DNA of 18,113 nucleotides. Origin: Alphaproteobacteria bacterium MarineAlpha3_Bin3. GTDB lineage: Bacteria > Pseudomonadota > Alphaproteobacteria > Rhodospirillales > Casp-alpha2. The position numbers were made by a program, and so were the translations under genes. This document shows positions 1 to 6,156 of the stretch, piece after piece. How positions within the stretch are numbered: position 1 is the first letter of the stretch; every line of letters starts with the position of its first letter. Under the pieces are notes generated by a model. The model ran no database searches. It saw only the letters and a program-made list of their open reading frames with translations, and was not told the DNA's origin. Location of the stretch: assembly GCA_002938075.1 (NCBI GenBank), contig PTLK01000016.1:1-18113 (forward strand), given 5' to 3'.

Positions 1-183
1 TCGGGCAACGTCTATCCGGCGGCCGGTTTTGTCGCCCAGGTGACGAACGGCGGCGGGACGCACGCGGTGGAGCTCAACATGGAACCGTCGGAAGGGGCGG
101 CTCGGTTCGCCGAAGCCCGTTACGGTCCCGCAACGGAATTGGTGCCGGCTTACGTTGACAAGATTCTGAACGGCGGCTGGTAG
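1..183 (+). CDS. Sir2-family NAD-dependent protein deacylase, C-terminal fragment
   Basis: The reading frame is open from the first base and ends at TAG 181-183, leaving the last 60 residues of a protein whose start lies outside the window. The fragment reads SGNVYPAAGFV, then a segment with VELNMEPSEG and YGPATELVPAYV. This is the typical C-terminal end of bacterial CobB/Sir2 sirtuins: the SGNVYPAAG strand sits by the NAD site and the VELN.EP strand closes the Rossmann fold. Such enzymes remove acetyl or longer acyl groups from protein lysines using NAD in the cytoplasm. The NAD-binding N-terminus, catalytic His and any zinc cysteines cannot be seen here. It runs in the same direction as egtB but is separated by about 120 bases of partly AT-rich DNA, so co-transcription is uncertain. 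Confidence 0.8.
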   Translation, partial: SGNVYPAAGFVAQVTNGGGTHAVELNMEPSEGAARFAEARYGPATELVPAYVDKILNGGW

Positions 184-304
184 GCGGGTTGAAACGATGG
201 GCGCCGGTAATTATTTCGATATCAAAACAATAAAACCCCCGGCCAATTTTAGGAAAAACAAGGGTGGCCCTTGATCGGGCGGCAACTATTTGTGAAGGTG
301 ACAC
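184..304 (+). promoter_or_regulatory. sir2-egtB intergenic region, probable egtB promoter region
   Basis: This 121-base gap is clearly AT-richer than the flanking genes at about 208-262, which suggests a promoter, but no convincing -35/-10 pair could be fixed. A perfect short inverted repeat, CAAGGG-TGG-CCCTTG, lies at 259-273. The sequence AAGGTGA at 295-301 is the likely ribosome binding site of egtB, just before the ATG at 305. Confidence 0.4.
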
Positions 305-1612
305 ATGTGGGGACGACCTCAAAAACTCTCCGCCAATGAAAACCTTGGCCCGTCCCGGGACGACATCGAAGCCCTGTTCCGGGATATCCGCGCCCGCTCG
401 GTCGCCTTGGTGGCGCCGCTGACGGCCGAGGACCAATGCATCCAGTCGATGGCCGACGTCAGCCCGACCAAGTGGCACTTGGCCCACACGTCGTGGTTTT
501 TCGAGACCTTCATCCTCAAGCCCTTCGGCGGCGGTTATGGGGAATTCCACCCCGACTACGATTATCTGTTCAATTCCTATTACCAAGCCGTCGGGCCCCG
601 GCACGAAAGGCCGAAGCGGGGGCTGTTGTCGCGGCCACCGCTGGAAGACATCCACGCCTACCGCCGCCACGTCGAGGAGGCCATGGAACGGCTGATCGCC
701 GGGGCCGGCGACGATGCCTGGAACAGGATCACGCCGTTGATTGAACTCGGCCTCAACCACGAACAGCAGCATCAGGAGCTAATGCTGACCGACATCAAGC
801 ACGTGTTTTCGTGCAACCCCCTGGCCCCCGCCTATCGGACCTTGAAGCCGCCGGGGACTGATCACCGGATCGAGGACTCAGAACCGGTCGAGTGGATCGA
901 GTTCCCCGAAGGGCTTGTCGAGACCGGCTTTGACGGCCCCGGCTTCGCCTTCGACAACGAAGGCCCCCGCCACAAGGTGTGGCTGAACGGGTTCCGCATC
1001 GCGTCCCGGCCGGTGACCAACGGGGAATTCCTGGAATTCATCGACGACGGCGGCTACCGGCGGCCGCAAGGGTGGCTGTCGGAAGGCTGGGCCGCCGTTC
1101 AGGCCGATGGTTGGGAAGCCCCGCTTTACTGGCGGCGGACCGAAGGCGGATGGCGGATCATTACCATGGCCGGGGTGCGGGCCCTGGATCCGGCGGAACC
1201 GGTCTGCCACGTCAGCTTTTTCGAGGCCGACGCCTATGCCAATTGGGCCGGCAAGCGGCTGCCGACGGAAGCCGAGTGGGAACTTTTGGCGGCCGATTGT
1301 CCGGTCGAGGGCAATTTCGCCGCCAGCGGCCATTTACATCCGATCCCGGGCCGGGCCGGGGAAGGCCGGGCGGCCCAGGTCTTCGGCGACGTCTGGGAAT
1401 GGACCCGAAGCGCCTATTCGCCCTACCCCGGCTATAAGGCCGCCGCCGCCGCCATCGGCGAATACAACGGCAAGTTCATGAGCGGCCAGATGGTGCTGAA
1501 GGGCGGCTCGGCGGCGACGCCCGAGGGCCACATGCGGGCCAGCTACCGCAATTTCTTTTACCCGCCGGACCGCTGGCAGTTCAGCGGCCTGCGCCTGGCC
1601 GAAGACGCTTGA
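305..1612 (+). CDS. egtB: Ergothioneine biosynthesis sulfoxide synthase EgtB
   Basis: This 435-residue protein is a non-haem iron enzyme that joins trimethyl-histidine (hercynine) to a thiol donor using O2, the C-S bond-forming step of ergothioneine synthesis. The N-terminal DinB-like domain carries the iron-binding histidines: H61 in WHLAHTSWFFE, and H152 and H156 in NHEQQHQEL. The C-terminal half (about 190-433) is an FGE-sulfatase domain with PVTNGEF, KRLPTEAEWE, GDVWEWT and GGSAATP...ASYRNFFYP blocks. Length is normal for the family. The ATG at 305 has AAGGTGA just upstream and the N-terminus fits the family. The stop overlaps a possible TTG start of egtD, so the two are almost certainly co-translated. 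No egtA, egtC or egtE is in the window, so whether cysteine or gamma-glutamylcysteine is the sulfur donor cannot be told here. Confidence 0.95.
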   Translation: MWGRPQKLSANENLGPSRDDIEALFRDIRARSVALVAPLTAEDQCIQSMADVSPTKWHLAHTSWFFETFILKPFGGGYGEFHPDYDYLFNSYYQAVGPRHERPKRGLLSRPPLEDIHAYRRHVEEAMERLIAGAGDDAWNRITPLIELGLNHEQQHQELMLTDIKHVFSCNPLAPAYRTLKPPGTDHRIEDSEPVEWIEFPEGLVETGFDGPGFAFDNEGPRHKVWLNGFRIASRPVTNGEFLEFIDDGGYRRPQGWLSEGWAAVQADGWEAPLYWRRTEGGWRIITMAGVRALDPAEPVCHVSFFEADAYANWAGKRLPTEAEWELLAADCPVEGNFAASGHLHPIPGRAGEGRAAQVFGDVWEWTRSAYSPYPGYKAAAAAIGEYNGKFMSGQMVLKGGSAATPEGHMRASYRNFFYPPDRWQFSGLRLAEDA

Positions 1613-1653
1613 TTGCGGCTGGAAACCGGGCCCTGACAACTGGATTTGATCCC

Positions 1654-2619
1654 ATGGACACGACCGTTCAGGTCATCGATTCGCCGGACCGTTTGAAGTC
1701 CTTCCGCGACGACGTTTTCGAAGGCCTGTCACGGGAGCAGAAGGAACTGCCGTGCAAGTATTTCTATGACGATCGCGGGTCTGAACTTTTCAACACCATC
1801 TGCGGCCTCGACGAATACTACCCGACGCGGACGGAAACGGCGCTGCTGCAGGCCCATGGGAGAGAGATGGCGGACCTCATCGGCCCCGGCGTCTGCCTGA
1901 TCGAGTTCGGCTGCGGGTCGCTGTTGAAAACCCGGCTGTTGCTGGACGCGCTGAGAAGTCCCGCAGCGTTCGTGCCCATCGACATTTCGGCCGACCATTT
2001 GTTGCAATCGGCGGCGGCGCTGGCGGCGGATTATCCAAATCTGGAGGTACTGCCGGTGGTCGCCGATTTCACCCGCCCGGTGAAGTTACCGGACAAGGCC
2101 CGAAAGGCCAGTGAAAACCGGATCGGGTTCTTTCCCGGTTCGACCATCGGCAATTTCGACCACGCCGGTGCAGCGGATTTCCTGGCCACGGTGGCGGACA
2201 TGGTCGGCGGCGGCGGGGCGTTGCTGATCGGGGTCGACCTGAAAAAAGACGAAGATATCCTGGTTCGCGCCTACGACGACGCCCAGGGCGTGACCGCGGC
2301 CTTCAACCGCAACGTGCTTGAGAGGATCAACCGCGAGTTGGGAGGTTGTTTCGATATAGAAACGTTCCGTCACCGGGCGCTTTACAACGGCGCCGAAGGG
2401 CGCATCGAGATGCACTTGGTCAGCGAAAAGGACCAGACGGTGACGGTCCACGACCGGGATTTCACGTTCACGGAAGGCGAGACCATCCACACCGAGGATT
2501 CCTATAAATACCACGTCGAGGAATTCTCGAGTTTCGCCGCCGGGGCCGGGTTCCGCTCCGCCAGGACCTGGGTCGACGGCGACGGACTGTTTTCCCTGCA
2601 TTACCTGACTCTGGGGTGA
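1654..2619 (+). CDS. egtD: L-histidine N-alpha-methyltransferase EgtD
   Basis: EgtD transfers three methyl groups from S-adenosylmethionine to histidine to make hercynine, the substrate of EgtB encoded just upstream. From the ATG at 1654 the product is 321 residues, the usual size. Visible family marks are CKYFYDDRGSELFNTI (about 34-49), EYYPTRTE (54-61, histidine-binding region), the SAM-binding loop IEFGCGS (83-89), VPIDIS (107-112) and FPGSTIGNF. An in-frame TTG at 1609 overlaps the egtB stop (TTGA) and would add 15 residues unlike the family N-terminus. The ATG at 1654 is therefore preferred, although its Shine-Dalgarno is weak. Translation may depend on coupling to egtB. The order egtB-egtD in one transcript is a common bacterial arrangement. 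Confidence 0.95.
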   Translation: MDTTVQVIDSPDRLKSFRDDVFEGLSREQKELPCKYFYDDRGSELFNTICGLDEYYPTRTETALLQAHGREMADLIGPGVCLIEFGCGSLLKTRLLLDALRSPAAFVPIDISADHLLQSAAALAADYPNLEVLPVVADFTRPVKLPDKARKASENRIGFFPGSTIGNFDHAGAADFLATVADMVGGGGALLIGVDLKKDEDILVRAYDDAQGVTAAFNRNVLERINRELGGCFDIETFRHRALYNGAEGRIEMHLVSEKDQTVTVHDRDFTFTEGETIHTEDSYKYHVEEFSSFAAGAGFRSARTWVDGDGLFSLHYLTLG

Positions 2620-2632
2620 AACGACCGCCTGC

Positions 2633-3214
2633 ATGCCGGATATTGAAGACCTGTTAACGGAAATCAGGGCGTGCCGGCTTTGTGCCCAACATCTGCCCCT
2701 GGTGCCCCGGCCGGTGCTCCGGGCCTCGGCCACGGCGAAGTTGGTGATCGTCGGCCAGGCGCCGGGCACCAAGGTCCACGAATCGGGCATTCCCTGGAAC
2801 GACGCCTCGGGCGAGCGGCTCCGCGATTGGCTCGAAATGACGCCCGAGGTCTTCTATGACGAGGCCCGCGTCGCCATCGTGCCCATGGGGTTCTGCTATC
2901 CCGGCCGCGACGAAAAGGGCGGCGACAACCCGCCGCGGCCAGAATGCGCACCTGAATGGCATCAAAAGCTGTTGAATTTTATTCCGGATGTGAAACTAAC
3001 GCTCCTGGTCGGCCTCTATGCGCAGAAGCATTATCTGGGCCCAGCGGGCAAAAGCACGATGACGGAGACGGTCAGGGCCTGGCGGGAGTGCCTGCCCCTG
3101 TTCCTGCCGACCCCCCATCCCAGTTGGCGGACCACCGGCTGGCTTAAGAAAAACCCCTGGTTCGAAGCCGAGGTAGTGCCGGAACTGCGCCAACGGGTGC
3201 GCCGGCTGGTTTGA
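2633..3214 (+). CDS. Uracil-DNA glycosylase superfamily protein with Fe-S cysteines
   Basis: This 193-residue protein belongs to the uracil-DNA glycosylase superfamily (COG1573-like). Four cysteines, C14-x2-C17 and C88-x16-C105, match the 4Fe-4S ligand pattern of family 4/5 glycosylases. The active-site motif 1 region reads VGQAPGTKVHESGIPWNDASG (about 40-60) and the motif 2 region reads TPHPSWR (160-166). Both depart from the classical family 4 motifs (GEAPG...PFVG.AG and HPS-type), so uracil excision is probable but not proven; a divergent sub-family with another lesion preference is possible. It starts 13 bases after the egtD stop and is probably in the same transcript, though no functional tie to ergothioneine is obvious. 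The start ATG at 2633 gives the expected N-terminus with CRLC close to the beginning. Confidence 0.8.
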   Translation: MPDIEDLLTEIRACRLCAQHLPLVPRPVLRASATAKLVIVGQAPGTKVHESGIPWNDASGERLRDWLEMTPEVFYDEARVAIVPMGFCYPGRDEKGGDNPPRPECAPEWHQKLLNFIPDVKLTLLVGLYAQKHYLGPAGKSTMTETVRAWRECLPLFLPTPHPSWRTTGWLKKNPWFEAEVVPELRQRVRRLV

Positions 3215-3281
3215 AGATTCATTCATTTTTTCAATAACTTCTTGACAATCAGCGGGAAAATCCGCGACTTTGTTTCCAATT

Positions 3282-3336
3282 CAAGATCATTTAATTGATC
3301 CTAAAAATATAAACAAACAAGATTATTTATTTGATC
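3282..3336 (+). repeat. Pair of 19-base direct repeats, operator-like
   Basis: Copy 1 at 3282-3300 is CAAGATCATTTAATTGATC and copy 2 at 3318-3336 is CAAGATTATTTATTTGATC. They match at 17 of 19 positions and start 36 bases apart. Copy 1 is itself a partial palindrome (GATCA....TGATC). Such spaced repeats in a promoter region are typical of repressor or activator binding sites; the binding protein is unknown. Confidence 0.55.
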
Positions 3337-3347
3337 TTGTTTGTTTA
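3310..3347. promoter_or_regulatory. Perfect 14-base inverted repeat (hairpin or operator)
   Basis: The arms TAAACAAACAAGAT (3310-3323) and ATCTTGTTTGTTTA (3334-3347) are exact reverse complements separated by 10 bases. The stem is AT-rich and not followed by a T-run, so a transcription terminator is unlikely. It overlaps copy 2 of the 19-base repeat and lies 34 bases before the GTG start of the ATPase gene. It could be an operator for a dimeric regulator or a structured 5' leader. Confidence 0.6.
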
Positions 3348-3381
3348 GGCGGATTTCGGGGAGGTTTGGGGGACCAACGCC

Positions 3382-4821
3382 GTGCAAACCATATCCGAAG
3401 ACGGCCTTTTCCAGCGCTTAGGCTTCGAGAATCCCTGGTGGTCCTTTACCCCGGAAACGGAAATCAGGTTCCGCCACCCGCCGAAGCGAATCTTCTTCCC
3501 GGCTTTTTTCGGTTGCGTAATGAAGGCCGGCGATGGCCAGGCCCTGGTGTTGGCGGGGCCGCTCAGGGCCGGCAAGACGGTGTTGCTGCGCCAGTTGGTG
3601 GCGGCGTTGATCGAAAAAGGGGCCGATCCGAAATCGGTTTTCTATTGTTCGTTGACGGCGCCCAGCACCACCACGGCCGAGCTCGGGAAACTGGTCGAAC
3701 TTTTTACCACCCACCATGGCCACGGCCCCGAAAGCGACCTGATTTTCCTTTTCGACGAGGTCCAGTACGTCAGAAATTGGCAAGAAGCGCTGCTGGAAAT
3801 CGCCGAAGCATGGCCGAAGGCGCGGGTCGTCGGCGCCGTTTCCTCCGCCGCCCCGGCCCTGACCACCGGCGAAGTCTCGTCCCAGGGCCGGATTTCGGTG
3901 TTCGTGCTGCCGCCGCTGACGTTTATCGAGTTCCTACGTTTCAGGGGCTCGGAGGAAAAGCTTTTCGGTCCCGAGGGGGGCCAAGCCGGACAGTCGTTGG
4001 CGGTGTCGCAGGGCGTGCTCAGGGCGCTGAATGCCGAGTTCCACCGTTACGTCAATTTCGGCGGTTTCCTCGAGGCCGTCCTGCCCCTGGCCCGGGGCAA
4101 CCCGGCCCCCACCTTCATCCGCGACGGGGTCGCCGATAGGGTGCTGCACAAGGACCTGGCCAGCCTGTCCGGGGTCAACGACGCCCGCGAACTGAACCGG
4201 CTGTTCGCCCTTGTGGCCGTCAACACCGGCCTGGAAGTGACCATGGAGGAATTGGCCAAGGCCGCCAGCACGGCCAAGAACACGCTGCGCAAATATCTCG
4301 ATTACCTGGAATCGGCGTTCCTGATCCGCCGCCTTCCCCGGGTCGACCGGCAGGGCAGGCGTTTTCAACGCGCCGTCGCCTTCAAGGTCTACCTGACCTC
4401 GCCGTGCCTCTACGCCGCATTGTTCGGGCCGGTGGCCCCGGAAAGCGAGGTCTTTCCCCGCCTGGCGGAGACCGCCCTGGTCGGGCAGTGGCTGGGCTCA
4501 AGCGCCATGGCGGACCTGGCCTACGCCAGTTGGCGGGGCGGTGGCATCGACCTGCTTTCCATCGGCCCGGAAAGCAACAAGCCCGACCACGTCTACGAAA
4601 TCGACTGGGCCGACGCCCATGCCGGCGGCGGCAAGGGGCCGAAGCAATTGGCCGGTTTCGTCGACGGGACCAACCCGGCGGCGAAGGCCATCGTGCTTAC
4701 CCGGACCACGGCCGGGCCGGCGGCCATGGGCGGGCTCGACATCACCATGGCGCCGTTGAGCCTCTATGCCTATTGGTTGCAGCGGGACCCGACGCTGCGC
4801 AACTTCCATCCCAAGGGATAG
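3382..4821 (+). CDS. AAA_14/DUF4143-type ATP-binding protein
   Basis: This 479-residue protein has an N-terminal P-loop ATPase domain: Walker A GPLRAGKT (59-66), Walker B LIFLFDEVQ (120-128), then a PLTFIEFLRF segment (178-187) typical of the AAA_14 family. A winged-helix-like part (about 265-320) includes TLRKYLDYLESAFLIRRL. The C-terminal DUF4143-like part has GGGIDLLSI and VYEIDW, where related proteins usually carry a nuclease-like D...E-x-K motif; here it reads D390...E406-x-D408, so the lysine is missing. Proteins of this family are common, often lone accessory genes, and their function is unknown. GTG 3382 is the only start codon soon after the in-frame TAG at 3346-3348. The gene has its own AT-rich leader and no partner gene. 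Its codon use looks like that of its GC-rich neighbours. Confidence 0.8.
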   Translation: MQTISEDGLFQRLGFENPWWSFTPETEIRFRHPPKRIFFPAFFGCVMKAGDGQALVLAGPLRAGKTVLLRQLVAALIEKGADPKSVFYCSLTAPSTTTAELGKLVELFTTHHGHGPESDLIFLFDEVQYVRNWQEALLEIAEAWPKARVVGAVSSAAPALTTGEVSSQGRISVFVLPPLTFIEFLRFRGSEEKLFGPEGGQAGQSLAVSQGVLRALNAEFHRYVNFGGFLEAVLPLARGNPAPTFIRDGVADRVLHKDLASLSGVNDARELNRLFALVAVNTGLEVTMEELAKAASTAKNTLRKYLDYLESAFLIRRLPRVDRQGRRFQRAVAFKVYLTSPCLYAALFGPVAPESEVFPRLAETALVGQWLGSSAMADLAYASWRGGGIDLLSIGPESNKPDHVYEIDWADAHAGGGKGPKQLAGFVDGTNPAAKAIVLTRTTAGPAAMGGLDITMAPLSLYAYWLQRDPTLRNFHPKG

Positions 4822-4824
4822 GAA

Positions 4825-4840
4825 AGGCGACTAATCGCCT
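4825..4840. terminator. Short hairpin at the ATPase-argG convergent junction
   Basis: AGGCGA (4825-4830), CTAA, TCGCCT (4835-4840) form a perfect 6-base-pair hairpin that overlaps the argG stop codon and lies 3 bases after the ATPase stop. There is no clear T-run, so it is only a possible shared end point for the two converging transcripts. Confidence 0.25.
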
Positions 4841-6039
4841 CGCGTCCTGGCCAGCCGGAGCCGCAGCGCGTTGAGCTTGATGAAGCCCTCGGAATCGCGC
4901 TGATCGAAGACCTGGTCCGCCTCGAAAGTCGCCGTCTCTTCGGAATAGAGGCTGACCGGGGACTTGCGGCCGGTGACGATGACGTTGCCCTTGTAGAGCT
5001 TGAGCCGCACCGTGCCGGTAACCTTTTCCGACGCCTTGTCGATGGCCGCCTGCATCATTTCCCGCTCGGGCGAGAACCAGAACCCGTTGTAGACGGTCTC
5101 GGCGTAGCGCGGCATCATCTCGTCCTTGAGGTGCGCGGCGGCCCGATCCAGCGTGATGCTTTCCATGGCGCGCCTGGCCTTGAACAGGATGGTGCCGCCC
5201 GGCGTCTCGTAGACGCCCCGGGATTTCATGCCGACGAAGCGGTTCTCGACGATGTCTTCCCTGCCGATGCCGTTGTCGCCGCCGAGCGTATTTAGAACCG
5301 TCAGCAATTCCGCCGGGATAAGTTTCTTGCCGTCGACGGCAACCGGGTCGCCGCCGACGAATTCGATCTCGACGGTGGTGGGTTGGTCGGGCGCCGCCTC
5401 GGGGCTGACCGAGCGGGTGAACATGCTTTCGGCCGGCTCCGCCCACGGGTCTTCCAGCGCCTTGCCTTCGTAGCTGACGTGCAGAAGGTTGGCGTCCATG
5501 GAATAGGGCGCCTCGCCTTCGGAGTCCTTGGGGATTGGGATTTGGTTGTTCTCCGCGTACTCGATCAATTTGGCGCGGCTGTCCAGGTCCCATTCCCGCC
5601 ACGGCGCGATGATCTTGATATCGGGATTGAGCGCGTAATAGACGAGCTCGAACCGCACCTGGTCGTTGCCCTTGCCCGTGGCCCCGTGGGCGACCGCGTC
5701 GGCGCCGACCTCGGCGGCGATCTCGATCTGGCGCTTGGCGATCAGCGGCCGGGCGATGGCGGTACCGAGAAGGTAGGTGCCTTCGTAGACGGCGTTGGCC
5801 CGGAACATCGGAAATACGTAGTCGCGGACGAACTCTTCACGCAGGTCGTCTATGAAGATCTCCTTGATCCCCAGCGTCTCGGCCTTGGACCGGGCCTCGC
5901 CCAGCTCCTCGCCCTGGCCCAGGTCGGCGGTAAAGGTCACCACCTCGCAGCCGTAGGAATCCTGCAGCCAGCACAGGATGACGGAGGTATCGAGGCCGCC
6001 CGAATAGGCGAGCACGACTTTTTTAACGGTTTCGCTCAT
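4831..6039 (-). CDS. argG: Argininosuccinate synthase
   Basis: ArgG joins citrulline and aspartate using ATP to make argininosuccinate in arginine biosynthesis (cytoplasm). The 402-residue product has the normal length. The ATP-binding P-loop AYSGGLDTS is at 11-19, followed by TYLLGTAIARPLIAK, AHGATGKGNDQVRFE and DANLLHVSYEG, all standard for the family. The start at 6039 gives MSETVKKVVLAYSGGLDTS, the usual N-terminus; an in-frame ATG at 6069 would add MLLKAKDFRA, which looks like translated leader. AAGGA lies 10 bases before this ATG, inside the loop of a hairpin (6041-6067), which may affect translation. A -10/-35 pair is visible at 6101-6128. The gene stands alone, convergent with the ATPase gene and divergent from the PLP-enzyme gene. 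Confidence 0.97.
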   Translation of the reverse strand: MSETVKKVVLAYSGGLDTSVILCWLQDSYGCEVVTFTADLGQGEELGEARSKAETLGIKEIFIDDLREEFVRDYVFPMFRANAVYEGTYLLGTAIARPLIAKRQIEIAAEVGADAVAHGATGKGNDQVRFELVYYALNPDIKIIAPWREWDLDSRAKLIEYAENNQIPIPKDSEGEAPYSMDANLLHVSYEGKALEDPWAEPAESMFTRSVSPEAAPDQPTTVEIEFVGGDPVAVDGKKLIPAELLTVLNTLGGDNGIGREDIVENRFVGMKSRGVYETPGGTILFKARRAMESITLDRAAAHLKDEMMPRYAETVYNGFWFSPEREMMQAAIDKASEKVTGTVRLKLYKGNVIVTGRKSPVSLYSEETATFEADQVFDQRDSEGFIKLNALRLRLARTRGD

Positions 6040-6040
6040 G

Positions 6041-6067
6041 GCTCTAAAATCCTTGGCTTTTAGGAGC
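6041..6067 (-). promoter_or_regulatory. argG leader hairpin enclosing the ribosome binding site
   Basis: Read on the minus strand, GCTCCTAAAA and TTTTAGAGC pair with one bulged base around the loop GCCAAGGA, and the ATG of argG follows one base later. The AAGGA ribosome binding site therefore sits in the loop and the whole spacer to the start codon is in the stem. This could set or regulate argG translation; function is inferred only from position and pairing. Confidence 0.45.
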
Positions 6068-6100
6068 ATCCATTATCGTGGCGCCCGAAAAAGCGGCCTG

Positions 6101-6128
6101 AGTATAGGGAAAACAGGTTCTTGAGCAA
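6101..6128 (-). promoter_or_regulatory. Putative argG promoter
   Basis: On the minus strand TTGCTC (6128-6123) and TATACT (6106-6101) are separated by 16 bases. The -10 matches the sigma-70 consensus at 5 of 6 positions and the -35 keeps TTG. It would give a leader of about 55 bases containing the hairpin described above. Confidence 0.45.
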
Positions 6129-6149
6129 GGCTAGGGAAGTACCTAGAGT
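6121..6149 (+). promoter_or_regulatory. Putative promoter of the DSD1-type gene, possibly leaderless
   Basis: TTGAGC (6121-6126) and TAGAGT (6144-6149) are 17 bases apart on the plus strand. Transcription would start at about 6156-6157, right at the ATG at 6157. CTAGG-GAAGTA-CCTAG (6131-6146), an inverted repeat, lies in the spacer and touches the -10. The -35 shares the bases TTGAGCAA with the argG -35 on the other strand. Confidence 0.35.
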
Positions 6150-6156
6150 CAGGGCC

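Larger units (their letters stand above)
3215..3381 (+). promoter_or_regulatory. AT-rich leader of the ATPase gene with operator-like repeats
   Basis: This 167-base gap is strikingly AT-rich at about 3215-3347, against GC-rich DNA on both sides. It holds a T-run (3225-3231) after the glycosylase gene, a TTGACA at 3242-3247 without a good -10 partner, a TATAAA at 3308-3313, two near-identical 19-base direct repeats and a long inverted repeat (listed separately). The arrangement suggests a regulated promoter for the following GTG-started gene. GGGGAGG at about 3358-3364 is the nearest purine-rich stretch to the GTG, but its spacing is long. Confidence 0.5.

Noticed and set aside
259..273. CAAGGG-TGG-CCCTTG hairpin with a T-run on the minus strand as a terminator
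   Set aside because: No minus-strand gene lies upstream of it to terminate; the loop is only 3 bases and it may be chance.
74..772. Minus-strand open frame of 232 codons at the sir2-egtB region
   Set aside because: It is antisense to two well-supported genes, shows no domain and has a typical shadow composition.
1609..1653. TTG at 1609 as the egtD start
   Set aside because: It would add 15 residues not typical of EgtD, whereas the ATG at 1654 gives the usual 321-residue protein; coupling through the TTGA overlap remains possible.
3242..3247. Consensus TTGACA as the promoter -35 of the ATPase gene
   Set aside because: The positions 16-18 bases downstream do not resemble a -10, so a promoter cannot be assigned from this hexamer alone.
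3270..4139. Open frame of 289 codons on the plus strand overlapping the ATPase gene
   Set aside because: It is rich in Arg, Gly and Pro with no recognisable domain, and lies out of frame over the well-supported ATPase gene; a GC-rich shadow frame.
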